Shown one piece after another: positions 52,044 through 59,761 of a stretch of 64,000 nt of DNA. The stretch is from positions 55,084 to 119,083 of the forward strand of contig JAGQOW010000001.1 of NCBI GenBank assembly GCA_020427155.1. Reading direction: 5' to 3'. Position numbers and translations under genes: made by a program. Each line of letters starts with the position of its first letter. Position 1 is the first letter of the stretch. The notes below the pieces were generated by a model. That model worked only from the letters and a program-made list of their open reading frames with translations. It ran no database searches and was not told the DNA's origin. Origin of the DNA: Planctomycetales bacterium (GTDB lineage Bacteria; Planctomycetota; Planctomycetia; Pirellulales; Lacipirellulaceae).

Positions 52044-53039
52044 TTAGCGGCCAGCCGGGTCGGCTTCGCTCCGCGCGAGGACGACATCCTGCGCGTGCCG
52101 GCCTGCGGCATGCTTCAGCTCTTCGTTAAGAAACAGGTGGTCCCGCTTGCCGTCGGCCAGACATTGCTGGAAGTAACGCACGCTCAGATCCTGAAACACC
52201 ACGTTCTGCCCACAGCCGCCATGATTGGGGCTGCGAAAGCCTGCCACGGCGCTGCTCGGTGCGTCGGCAAGCACGGGCGAGTCGGCTCGCCTCTCGAACT
52301 TCACCCGGCAGTAACGCCCCTGTTGGTCAAAAAAGCCGATGCGGTAGGCGTAGCTGCCCGACATCCATTTTTGAATCAGTTCGAGCGACTCCTTTGGCAC
52401 TCGCTCCAGATCCTCGCGGGACGGAATTTGAATGACGATGTTCCCTGCAAACACATCCGCAGCCAGCGGCGAAGAGGGGCAAATCAGTAGCTCGGCCAGT
52501 TGTTCCCGACTGAGCAAACCGCTCTCTGCCAGGTCGACCACAAAGATGCCAGCGTTTTCGCCCAATTCGATGTGCGGCAGGCCCCTGTCAAACCGGTTGG
52601 CGTATTCGACCAGTGCGATCCCCAGATCTCTAAGGTTGGATTGACACTTCATTTGCCGCGCGGAGTCCCGGCTGTTGTGAATTGCGGGCAAGATCAACAT
52701 GCCGACCGCCAACAGCACCACCGCCCCGACTGCCAGATCGAGAAACGACCAACGTGCGGCTGACACGCACGGGTCGTGCGACTCGCTGAGTGAAGCGGGC
52801 TCTGCGCAAGATAGGGCCGCTTTCTGGCTGGCGGCTTGCTGCACATACGAGCAAGTCCGATCAACGAGCCCGACAGGCTCGTTTGCCGGCTCGGCTTCTG
52901 CCTCGCGCGCCTTCAGGCAAGCTTTGAGTGTTGCCAGTTCCTGCTGCCAAACCGGATCGTTTGCAATGCGTTCTGCGACGCGCTCCCTCTCGTCAGGATC
53001 CAGATCACCCAGCAGATAGGCCAGCAGCTCGGCTCTCAT
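52044..53039 (-). CDS. Anti-sigma factor fused to a DUF1559-like body
   Basis: The 331-residue protein starts with an anti-sigma-type helical domain (AELLAYLLGDLDPDERERVA, residues 3-22). A membrane helix follows at about 99-118, leading straight into LPAIHNSRDSARQMKCQSNL (117-136) and LGIALVEYANRF. This is the DUF1559 pattern: compare LPAIQSAREAARATQCKNNL in the protein at 47219-48229. The C-terminal NHGGCGQNVVFQDLSVRYF resembles the His...DG strand of DUF1559. The start is the ATG at 53039, with GAGG upstream. Its ECF sigma factor gene lies about 110 bases upstream on the same strand. Confidence 0.83.
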   Translation of the reverse strand: MRAELLAYLLGDLDPDERERVAERIANDPVWQQELATLKACLKAREAEAEPANEPVGLVDRTCSYVQQAASQKAALSCAEPASLSESHDPCVSAARWSFLDLAVGAVVLLAVGMLILPAIHNSRDSARQMKCQSNLRDLGIALVEYANRFDRGLPHIELGENAGIFVVDLAESGLLSREQLAELLICPSSPLAADVFAGNIVIQIPSREDLERVPKESLELIQKWMSGSYAYRIGFFDQQGRYCRVKFERRADSPVLADAPSSAVAGFRSPNHGGCGQNVVFQDLSVRYFQQCLADGKRDHLFLNEELKHAAGRHAQDVVLARSEADPAGR

Positions 53040-53147
53040 CGCGGCCTCGCTTGATAGGCACATGCAACGAGCCTGCCAGGTCGGCTGGCAGGCTCGAAGA
53101 TATATCTCCAGCGATCGAAGAGATCGCAGCTCGTTTGACTAATCTCA

Positions 53148-53807
53148 TCAAGAACGGCTGACCACGCGCGATTCACGCGTCGACTGGCTAAGCCGACGGA
53201 TGGCCGCGTGGAGGCGGCTCTTAACAGTACCCACGGGCACAGACAAGACCTTGGCTGCTTCACGATACTTCATCCCCCGAAAGTATACCAACTTCACCGC
53301 GTGCTGCAGCGGATCGGGAAGACCCGCCACGGCCTCGCGAATCCATTCGGCCCATTCTCGGCCTTCCACCGCTTCGTAGGGACCAGATTCTCGGTTGACA
53401 AGGACATCCATGAGACTGCCTGTCTCGCCGTCGGCCTGTCGCCCCTCGTCGAGGCTCAGGCGACGATGCCGTCGGTTGCGGCGCTGGGCGTCGATTGCCT
53501 GGTTGGTTGCGATCGTATAGAGCCAGGGACGAAACTTGCGGCCCGACTCAAACATCTCGCACTTCAAATGCACCTGTAGGAAAGTTGCCTGAAAAACGTC
53601 TTCGGCCATCGCCGCATCGGCGAGAAACCGCTTCAGGTAGTTGTAAAGTTCTCTTTCATAGCGCGAGACCAGCTCTGCAAATACTCCGGCACTTTCGGTG
53701 CGACGGTACTCGTGCAGCAACTGCTCGTCGCTGAGTTTCTTGACCTCGAGACCCTTTGCCTCGGACGAAGCCACTTGGCCCAATTCTTCCGTGTGTTGCT
53801 TTAACAT
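53148..53807 (-). CDS. ECF RNA polymerase sigma factor
   Basis: The 219-residue ECF factor has region 2 (about residues 30-110: LVSRYERELYNYLKRFLADA, AEDVFQATFLQVHLKC, FRPWLYTIATNQAIDAQRRN) and region 4 (about 155-210: GLPDPLQHAVKLVYFRGMKY, LSVPVGTVKSRLHAAIRRL). A linker contains the Asp/Glu-rich segment between them. The start is the ATG at 53807 behind GAGGAG, about ten bases away; the frame is open further upstream without similarity. The anti-sigma/DUF1559 fusion follows. I see nothing that shows the trigger. Confidence 0.93.
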   Translation of the reverse strand: MLKQHTEELGQVASSEAKGLEVKKLSDEQLLHEYRRTESAGVFAELVSRYERELYNYLKRFLADAAMAEDVFQATFLQVHLKCEMFESGRKFRPWLYTIATNQAIDAQRRNRRHRRLSLDEGRQADGETGSLMDVLVNRESGPYEAVEGREWAEWIREAVAGLPDPLQHAVKLVYFRGMKYREAAKVLSVPVGTVKSRLHAAIRRLSQSTRESRVVSRS

Positions 53808-54511
53808 AGTATACGAACTCCTCGTTCGGAGAGTTCGACGCTTACCAGGAGAAAGTCCTTTCTCCCTGCCGTCCCAGGTTCCAATCCGCGAACCCTCGTC
53901 ACCTACATGGACGATTCCTTGGGTTGCGAAAGTGCGGGCCCATGTTACTCGAAAAGAGGCCCACGCCGCCAACCATTCTTGGATCTAAGCCAAATCTGCC
54001 CTCGCGGGCAAGCTGGCTGGGGATAGACCCAGGGTGATTGTTCCGGTTATCGAGGTTATCGTAACGCAAGTTCCGTGCCAGCCATCGCCTGCTACGCTCC
54101 GCCCAGACTCGCTAGCAGCACCGCAAATGCCCTGAGGGCAAACCCTTACGTAAACAGACCGGCACTTGGTTCGCACAAATCCGTCAATTCTTTTCGGCTG
54201 CCATTATTGCACGTTTCTACAGATTTGTGCCATTTTGTAACTGAGAATTTGAGACGGGTGTGATCAATTCTGCAACACTAGCGACCGCCGACACCCTAGT
54301 CGGGTGCTGATGATCGATCTCCCCCCGAAGGCATCCGACAATAGCGATTTCGACCTCTGGGAAGTGAAGAAGCGGCTCTTACTGCTCTCACTAAGATTGC
54401 CGGCCTTCCGACCGCAACCCACACTTGCGCATGTGGGTCCCGGGCAATCTACCGCCGAACCTGGTGTTCTTTATCGTTGTCGCGGCACGCGCCGATCGCA
54501 CTGCGAGTGGT
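53808..54511. other. Gene-free gap of about 700 bases
   Basis: The stretch lies between the sigma factor and the end of dprA, both on the minus strand. It contains two small hairpins: GCCC/GGGC at 54129-54139 and ACCCACA/TGTGGGT at 54417-54438. Open frames are short and without family features. The promoter of the sigma operon should lie near 53820-54000. Confidence 0.5.
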
Positions 54512-55621
54512 TCACACCCGCGCCACACGGTTGCCGCCGACCCGCCGAACAAGGCTGCGCATCTCCAGTACCGAGAGGGTCGACAAGACCCGATGGACCG
54601 GTAAGCCGCTTTTTTGCGTAACCTCATCGATCAGCGAACCCTGGGCGCCGATCGCTTGCAGCACTTGCTGCTCGACTTCGTTGAGCGAAACCTCGGCAGG
54701 TACGCGAATCGTGTCGCCATTGTCGCGCTGCACCTGATGGGCCATTGGCCCCAGCTCTTCCAGCACGTCGTCGATCGAGGTAATCAGCTTCGCTCCGTCG
54801 CGAATCAAACGATGAGGCCCGCTGGAAAGCCGGCTATCGAGCTGCCCGGGCACGGCAAACACCTCGCGGTTTTGTTCCCAGGCGTGTCGGGCGGTGATCA
54901 GCGCTCCCGAACGGTCGGGCGCCTCGACAACAATCGTGCCCAGCGTCAGCCCGCTGATAATGCGGTTGCGCTGCGGAAACATCCCGCTGATCGGCGGCAT
55001 CGTCGGCGCCGCTTCGCTGACGACGCAACCTTGTCGGGCGATCTCGTCGGCAAGGCCGGCGTTTTCGGCAGGATAGGGTTTTAGTACCCCGCTGGCTAAT
55101 ACGGCAATCGTGCGGCCGCCGGCCTCGAGGGCCGCCCGATGGGCTGCCGTGTCGATGCCACGTGCCATGCCGCTCACCACCGTTACGCCTGCCCGCGCCA
55201 AGCTGCCCGCCAACTGCGCCGCCTGCTTGAGTCCATATCGGCTGGCGTGTCGAGTGCCGACAATCGCCACGGCCAACTGGTCGCTCGGGTCGAAACGCCC
55301 GCGACAAAACAGCACGCCCGGCGGATCGTGGATCTCGCGCAGCAGGGCAGGGTAGCGGTCGTGATACTCCAGCAAGATACCGAGGTCATGCTCGCGCGCA
55401 ATCCGAATCTGCTCCTCGACGTTCGATTCGCGACGCGCCCGCTCGATCTCTTTTGCCAGCTTGGGGCCAACGCCCTGGACGCTCTGCAAGTCGCTTGCCC
55501 CGGCGCCAAGCACCTGCTCGACCGAACCAAACCGTTCGAGCAATCGCTGCCGAGTCAGCGGCCCCACCCCCGGCGTCAACGCCAGACAAAGATGCTGCCG
55601 CAGCCGATCGTCAACGTCCAT
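54512..55621 (-). CDS. dprA: DNA processing protein DprA
   Basis: The 369-residue protein loads RecA on single-stranded DNA during natural transformation. It has a helix-hairpin-helix-type start (GVGPLTRQRLLERFGSVEQVL), a Rossmann-like DprA domain with AIVGTRHASRYGLKQA, VVSGMARGIDTAAHRAALEAGG, FPQRNRIISGL and VEAPDRSGALITARHAWEQNR, and a C-terminal winged helix (LQAIGAQGSLIDEVTQKSGL). All family signatures are intact. The ATG at 55621 is chosen; an upstream in-frame ATG at 55705 adds a Cys-rich stretch without family similarity. Its presence suggests that the organism may be transformable. Confidence 0.95.
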   Translation of the reverse strand: MDVDDRLRQHLCLALTPGVGPLTRQRLLERFGSVEQVLGAGASDLQSVQGVGPKLAKEIERARRESNVEEQIRIAREHDLGILLEYHDRYPALLREIHDPPGVLFCRGRFDPSDQLAVAIVGTRHASRYGLKQAAQLAGSLARAGVTVVSGMARGIDTAAHRAALEAGGRTIAVLASGVLKPYPAENAGLADEIARQGCVVSEAAPTMPPISGMFPQRNRIISGLTLGTIVVEAPDRSGALITARHAWEQNREVFAVPGQLDSRLSSGPHRLIRDGAKLITSIDDVLEELGPMAHQVQRDNGDTIRVPAEVSLNEVEQQVLQAIGAQGSLIDEVTQKSGLPVHRVLSTLSVLEMRSLVRRVGGNRVARV

Positions 55622-55760
55622 TTGCAGTTCCGCTTCGCTCAACTGGCACGCCTCGCAAAGAAAAGTGGCAGAGCACCGCAACCGATCCAGATTAGGGCCT
55701 TCCAAGCCACCTGTCCAGCAGAAGCCGCCAAAGCAGTCTGTACCAGCTGAGTCAATAGTC

Positions 55761-56059
55761 TCAAGCGTCCGGTTTGGCTTTGGCTAGGGTTTTGTAAATG
55801 TAAGGAATCGCATGAACGCTGAAAAGCATTGCCAGCAAGTAAACAACCTTAAAAATAAACTCTTCAATTTCAGGTCCGAGGACTGAGTCATCTTGCCCCA
55901 TCCAATGAAACGCAACACATAAGAAGTAAAGGGAACGGTAATGAGGCCAGCCATCACGAAGGCACATATTCCGAGTATCCAGCACTTAACAAAGATAGCT
56001 AGGTATTTCTTGAGACGTGCAGACATATCGCGTAGGCTATTCCTCAAATCTTTTTTCAT
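55761..56059 (-). pseudogene. Frameshifted small membrane protein gene
   Basis: Two overlapping frames give one plausible protein if joined. The first, from the ATG at 56059, reads MKKDLRNSLRDMSARLKKYL, then membrane helix AIFVKCWILGICAFVMAGLI and VPFTSYVLRFIGWG. The second continues with DDSVLGPEIEEFIFKVVYLL and a second helix, ending in AKAKPDA. The switch falls in a run of four C on the plus strand (55897-55900); one extra base would restore a single frame. It is an unknown family. The gene could be decayed, slippage-expressed or a sequencing error. Confidence 0.5.
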
Positions 56060-56428
56060 TGCCCTGTCGATGGCCCGGTTGACGCCAGCCGGGTGCCCAA
56101 AGAGGTCACGACGTGGGCATGCGGTCGAACACAGCCTCATGGCAATCTCACGATGGTTCATTGAAAGCGAAGCGATGGGTGCAAGCACACCATCCTACAA
56201 TCCACTCCGACAGTTCTCTGTGGTCCTTTGTGCCCGCTGTGTTTCCATCCTGCAGCCATCGCGCGGCCAAGAATCATCGTGCCCCGCCTCTTCAAAATCG
56301 CGATAGTCACCCCTGCAACCAACTACGATTGTTCTTTGAGAGTCAGATTCATTCGTACCGATTGCACCCGCTGCAATTTTGTCCCAAAAGATGGTACCCC
56401 GCCAGGCGAGACAAAACGCTGGCGTCGC
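56060..56428. other. Gene-free gap upstream of the frameshifted gene
   Basis: This gap of about 370 bases before the aroB stop holds no recognisable gene. CCCGG/CCGGG near 56075-56094 and TGCCCA/TGGGCA near 56094-56120 form short stems just upstream of the frameshifted gene. Composition is more AT-rich than the flanks, so the patch may be accessory DNA. Confidence 0.4.
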
Positions 56429-57535
56429 TTATGCTTCCAGCGAGGCCAGCACGTCTTCGGTGCGGACATCTTTTACCAGTTCAACGTGGCCGAGACGGTC
56501 GGGCAGTACGAAACGTAGCCGGCCGGCGTCGACTTTTTTGTCGCGCTTCATCAGGGCCAGCAGTTCGTCGGCGTCATGGTGAGGCGTCGCGATGGGCAGG
56601 TGCAGCGCTTCGAGCAGCGCCTGTTGGCGACTGACAAACGCCTGATCGACGCGGCCCATTCGCTGGGCCAAGCGGGCAGCGCACATCATGCCGATCGAGA
56701 CCGCTTCGCCGTGCAGCAGTTCGCCGTAGTTGCCGGCCGCCTCGAAGGCGTGGGCAAACGTGTGTCCGTAGTTCAGTACAGCCCGCAGACCCGTGGTTTC
56801 GCGTTCGTCCTGTTCGACGGCATCGGCTTTGAGTCGGCAGCAGCGTTCGACGATGTGCACGAGCGTGGGGCCATTATGGGCATTGATCGCCGGGACATTC
56901 TGTTCGAGATAGCCGAAAAACGCCTCGTCGAGAATGATGCCGTACTTGACCACTTCGGCCAGCCCGGCGCGGTACTCGCGATCGGGCAGCGTGGCGAGCA
57001 CGTCGACGTCGACCACCACGCCCAACGGCTGCCAGAAAGCGCCGACCATGTTTTTGGCGCCGGGCAGGTTGATGCCCACCTTGCCGCCAACCGAGCTGTC
57101 GACCTGGGCCAGCAGGGTCGTGGGTACCTGAAAAAACCCCAGCCCACGCGCAAACGATGCCGCCGCAAAACCGGCCAGGTCGCCGACCACCCCGCCGCCC
57201 ACGGCGACAACGACTGATTGCCGGTCGGTCCCTTCTTCGAGCATCGTTTCCCACAAATCGAAGATCACTTCGGGGCTCTTGCTCAACTCGCCCGCATCGA
57301 CGACCAGCACATGCACTTCCCACTGATCGTCGGCCAGCCGATCGCCGAGCCGATCGGCATACAGCGAATCGACGTTAGTGTCGGTGATCAGCACCGCATG
57401 GTTCGAGCCAGAACGTTGTCGGAGAAAAGACGAAAAGCGCACCAGGTTGCCGCTGCCGATCTCGATGTCGTAACTGCGTTCGGCCAGTTGGACGCGTGTG
57501 ATGTTTGCCTCTTCAGTCACGGCGGGGCCTCGCAT
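56429..57535 (-). CDS. aroB: 3-dehydroquinate synthase AroB
   Basis: The 368-residue enzyme turns DAHP into 3-dehydroquinate, the second step of the shikimate pathway, with NAD+ and a divalent metal. Family signatures are VVAVGGGVVGDLAGFAA, QVPTTLLAQVDSSVGGKVGI, AEVVKYGII, and the metal-ligand motif LNYGHTFAHAFE, with a further His in LLHGEAVSIGM. Length fits. The ATG at 57535 is listed, but a GTG at 57520 has a better-placed GAGG site and may be the true start. A small gene (57555-57776) lies 19 bases upstream in the same direction. Confidence 0.97.
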   Translation of the reverse strand: MRGPAVTEEANITRVQLAERSYDIEIGSGNLVRFSSFLRQRSGSNHAVLITDTNVDSLYADRLGDRLADDQWEVHVLVVDAGELSKSPEVIFDLWETMLEEGTDRQSVVVAVGGGVVGDLAGFAAASFARGLGFFQVPTTLLAQVDSSVGGKVGINLPGAKNMVGAFWQPLGVVVDVDVLATLPDREYRAGLAEVVKYGIILDEAFFGYLEQNVPAINAHNGPTLVHIVERCCRLKADAVEQDERETTGLRAVLNYGHTFAHAFEAAGNYGELLHGEAVSIGMMCAARLAQRMGRVDQAFVSRQQALLEALHLPIATPHHDADELLALMKRDKKVDAGRLRFVLPDRLGHVELVKDVRTEDVLASLEA

Positions 57536-57554
57536 TTGCGTTTTTTCGGACGAG

Positions 57555-57776
57555 CTACGAGGAGACGCGCTCCAGATCGTCGTCGGTAACGACGATGCGC
57601 CGGCAGAAACCGGTATGGGTCCGCACGTATTCGAGATGGTCTGCCGCCTCGGGGCTTGCGTGCAGCAACGATTCGAGCTCCATTCGACGACGGGGATCCA
57701 ATTCGGTATCCTCGGGCCACTCGGTGGCGTGTTCTACGACCAGCGCTTCGCGATAAGGATCGAACTTGTCGGCCAT
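57555..57776 (-). CDS. Small acidic hypothetical protein upstream of aroB
   Basis: The 73-residue protein is soluble, acidic and mostly helical, with no Cys pair or membrane segment. It begins MADKFDPYREALVVEHATEW and ends in a short charged tail. I do not recognise the family, though the composition and start look like real coding sequence. It ends 19 bases before aroB and is probably in the same transcript. Confidence 0.65.
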   Translation of the reverse strand: MADKFDPYREALVVEHATEWPEDTELDPRRRMELESLLHASPEAADHLEYVRTHTGFCRRIVVTDDDLERVSS

Positions 57777-57892
57777 GGCAGGCTTCTCGACGGTTGGATT
57801 GGTTGAAGGAACCGCCAGTATACTAGTGCGCTGTCAAAGATCAATTGAGCGCCGATCAATTGAGCTCCCCTCGCCCGTAGTTTAGGTACGAG

Positions 57893-58432
57893 ATGAAACA
57901 ATCGGGGACAAAGTTGGTGTTAGGGCTGGCGTGTTTGGCCGTGGCGGCTGGCGTGGCTTCCTGGTCGTATCGCTACGGAGCGACCCATCGGGCGACCCAA
58001 TTCTGGGGCGGCGAGGTGGCGCCGTTGATCGCCCGGCCCTCGCAGGCCGAATTCTCCGCGTTGCGATTGGCCGACGACGCCGAGCCCGCTGCTGACACCA
58101 TCGACCTGGGACGCCTGTACGTCGCCGAGCACCCGCGGGAGATCACCGACCTGCGCGGTATGGTCCACTTTCGCCATGCCTTGATGTCCGATGGAAACTA
58201 CCTGTGGACCGAGCAGCCTGCGGCGCAGAATGTCGCGTGGCGCTGGTGCCTGAGATTCTACGACGAAGAGGCCCAGGCTCGAATCGTCCTGGACGCCGAG
58301 CTGGCCACGATCGGGTTGGTCGCCGACGCCGAGTCTGGGCAATTGAAGGTAGTTTCTTGCCGACCGATGGCAGAAACCTTGCAGGACTACTTCGGCAAGC
58401 TGGGCCTGCTGCCTGCTAGCACCGCGCAATAG
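57893..58432 (+). CDS. Exported hypothetical protein
   Basis: The 179-residue protein has an N-terminal hydrophobic segment (about residues 7-25, LVLGLACLAVAAGVASWSY), which could be a signal peptide or anchor. The rest is a mixed alpha/beta domain with VHFRHALMSDGNYLWTE, WRWCLRFYDEEAQARIVLDAEL. It has no lipobox. I do not recognise the family. It is 103 bases before the ParA-type gene on the same strand, with the divergent small gene 116 bases upstream. Confidence 0.75.
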   Translation: MKQSGTKLVLGLACLAVAAGVASWSYRYGATHRATQFWGGEVAPLIARPSQAEFSALRLADDAEPAADTIDLGRLYVAEHPREITDLRGMVHFRHALMSDGNYLWTEQPAAQNVAWRWCLRFYDEEAQARIVLDAELATIGLVADAESGQLKVVSCRPMAETLQDYFGKLGLLPASTAQ

Positions 58433-58535
58433 TGCTCTGGGACGCTGCAGGTTCGCCTCCTATACTCCGCGACCGTCGACACCAACATCCGCCGGACCGC
58501 CACGTGGTCCACGGGCAACGGAGGCAAGTGCGCCC

Positions 58536-59369
58536 ATGCGTTCGATCGCGATCATCAACCAGAAAGGTGGCGTGGGGAAAACCACAACCGCCGTGAACCT
58601 CAGCGCTGCCTTGGCCGCCAAAGGCCTGCGCGTGGGTCTGATCGATCTCGACCCCCAAGCCCATGCCTCGTTGCACCTGGGAATCAACTTGCAGGAGCCG
58701 AACCCGACGGTCTACGACCTGCTGACTTCCGAGAAGAGCTTGGCCGACATCTGGCAGTCGGCGGGCGAGAATCTCTCGGTAGCCAGTTCGCATATCGATC
58801 TGGCCGCCGCTGAGGTGGAATTGGCCGGCGTGGTTGGCCGCGAGGTGATTTTGCGCGACAAACTGGAATTGGAACGCGAGCGGTTCGACTACGTGCTGAT
58901 CGATTGCCCCCCGTCGCTGGGCATTTTGACGCTCAATGCGCTGTCGGCGGTCGACGACGTATTCTTGCCGCTGCAGCCGCATTTCCTGGCTTTGCATGGC
59001 TTGAGCAAACTGCTGCGGACGATCGATCTGGTGGCTCGGCGTTTGAATGATCGGCTAAAACTTGCCGGGGTCGTCCTCTGCCTGTTCGACACGGGAACAC
59101 GGCTGGCGGCCGAGGTGGCAGCGGACGTCGAAGAGTTCTTCCGCGAAGAACGTGCGAAACAGACGCCCTGGCAAGAGGTCCATCTGTTTGCCTCGCGCGT
59201 CCGGCGCAACATCCGCTTGGCCGAAGCGCCGAGTTTCGGGGAGTCCATCTTCCAGTACTCTCCGCAATCGGCAGGGGCAGAAGATTACCAGGCGCTGGCC
59301 GACGAGGTAATTTCGCTCTACTGCAAGCAGCAGGCCGCAGACGAGCAGCGATTTGCTCGGGCGGCTTGA
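58536..59369 (+). CDS. ParA family ATPase
   Basis: The 277-residue protein is a ParA/Soj/MinD-type Walker ATPase. IAIINQKGGVGKTTTAVNLS contains the deviant Walker A motif with the signature Lys10 and Lys15. GLIDLDPQAHASLHLGIN and YVLIDCPPSLGILTLNAL are the Walker A-prime and B motifs. The C-terminal part ends in RRNIRLAEAPSFGESIFQYSP, typical of chromosome partition ParA. No parB gene or parS-like palindrome is seen nearby, so it may instead position another cargo. The ATG start is clear. Confidence 0.92.
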   Translation: MRSIAIINQKGGVGKTTTAVNLSAALAAKGLRVGLIDLDPQAHASLHLGINLQEPNPTVYDLLTSEKSLADIWQSAGENLSVASSHIDLAAAEVELAGVVGREVILRDKLELERERFDYVLIDCPPSLGILTLNALSAVDDVFLPLQPHFLALHGLSKLLRTIDLVARRLNDRLKLAGVVLCLFDTGTRLAAEVAADVEEFFREERAKQTPWQEVHLFASRVRRNIRLAEAPSFGESIFQYSPQSAGAEDYQALADEVISLYCKQQAADEQRFARAA

Positions 59370-59761
59370 TCGACGTTTCCATCTTCTGCCGGCACTTCCG
59401 GTCGGTGGACTTCCCCTGGTCGATCGGCATTCTTTGCCGAGCCGTCATAGTCTCTTCCGGCTAGGCAAGCTTTAGCGTCTCGGCAATTGGCGCTTGTTAA
59501 AGATTGCCGGATGCACCGGTTGCACCGCTTGCTAGCAAGAAAACATTTGTATCGTCTGGCACCCACACCGATGGGTTAGTGCCGTAGCGGTCGATTGGAT
59601 TCTAAGGATCGGACGGAATGTCCAATGCGCACGATGCAACCAATTTGCCGGCACAGCAAAGCTGACGAATCGGGAGTCGCCCGAGGGATGTCCTGAGCTG
59701 CAAAGGCACTCAGAACTCACAAGGATGTGAGTCAACGCGAAGCAATAAGGAGATAAAGCGA
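59370..59761. other. Gene-free gap before the BBP7-like gene
   Basis: The 392 bases should hold the promoter of the BBP7-like gene. A ribosome site, AAGGAGA, lies about eight bases before its ATG. I see no clear -10/-35 pair and no strong palindrome. Confidence 0.5.
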
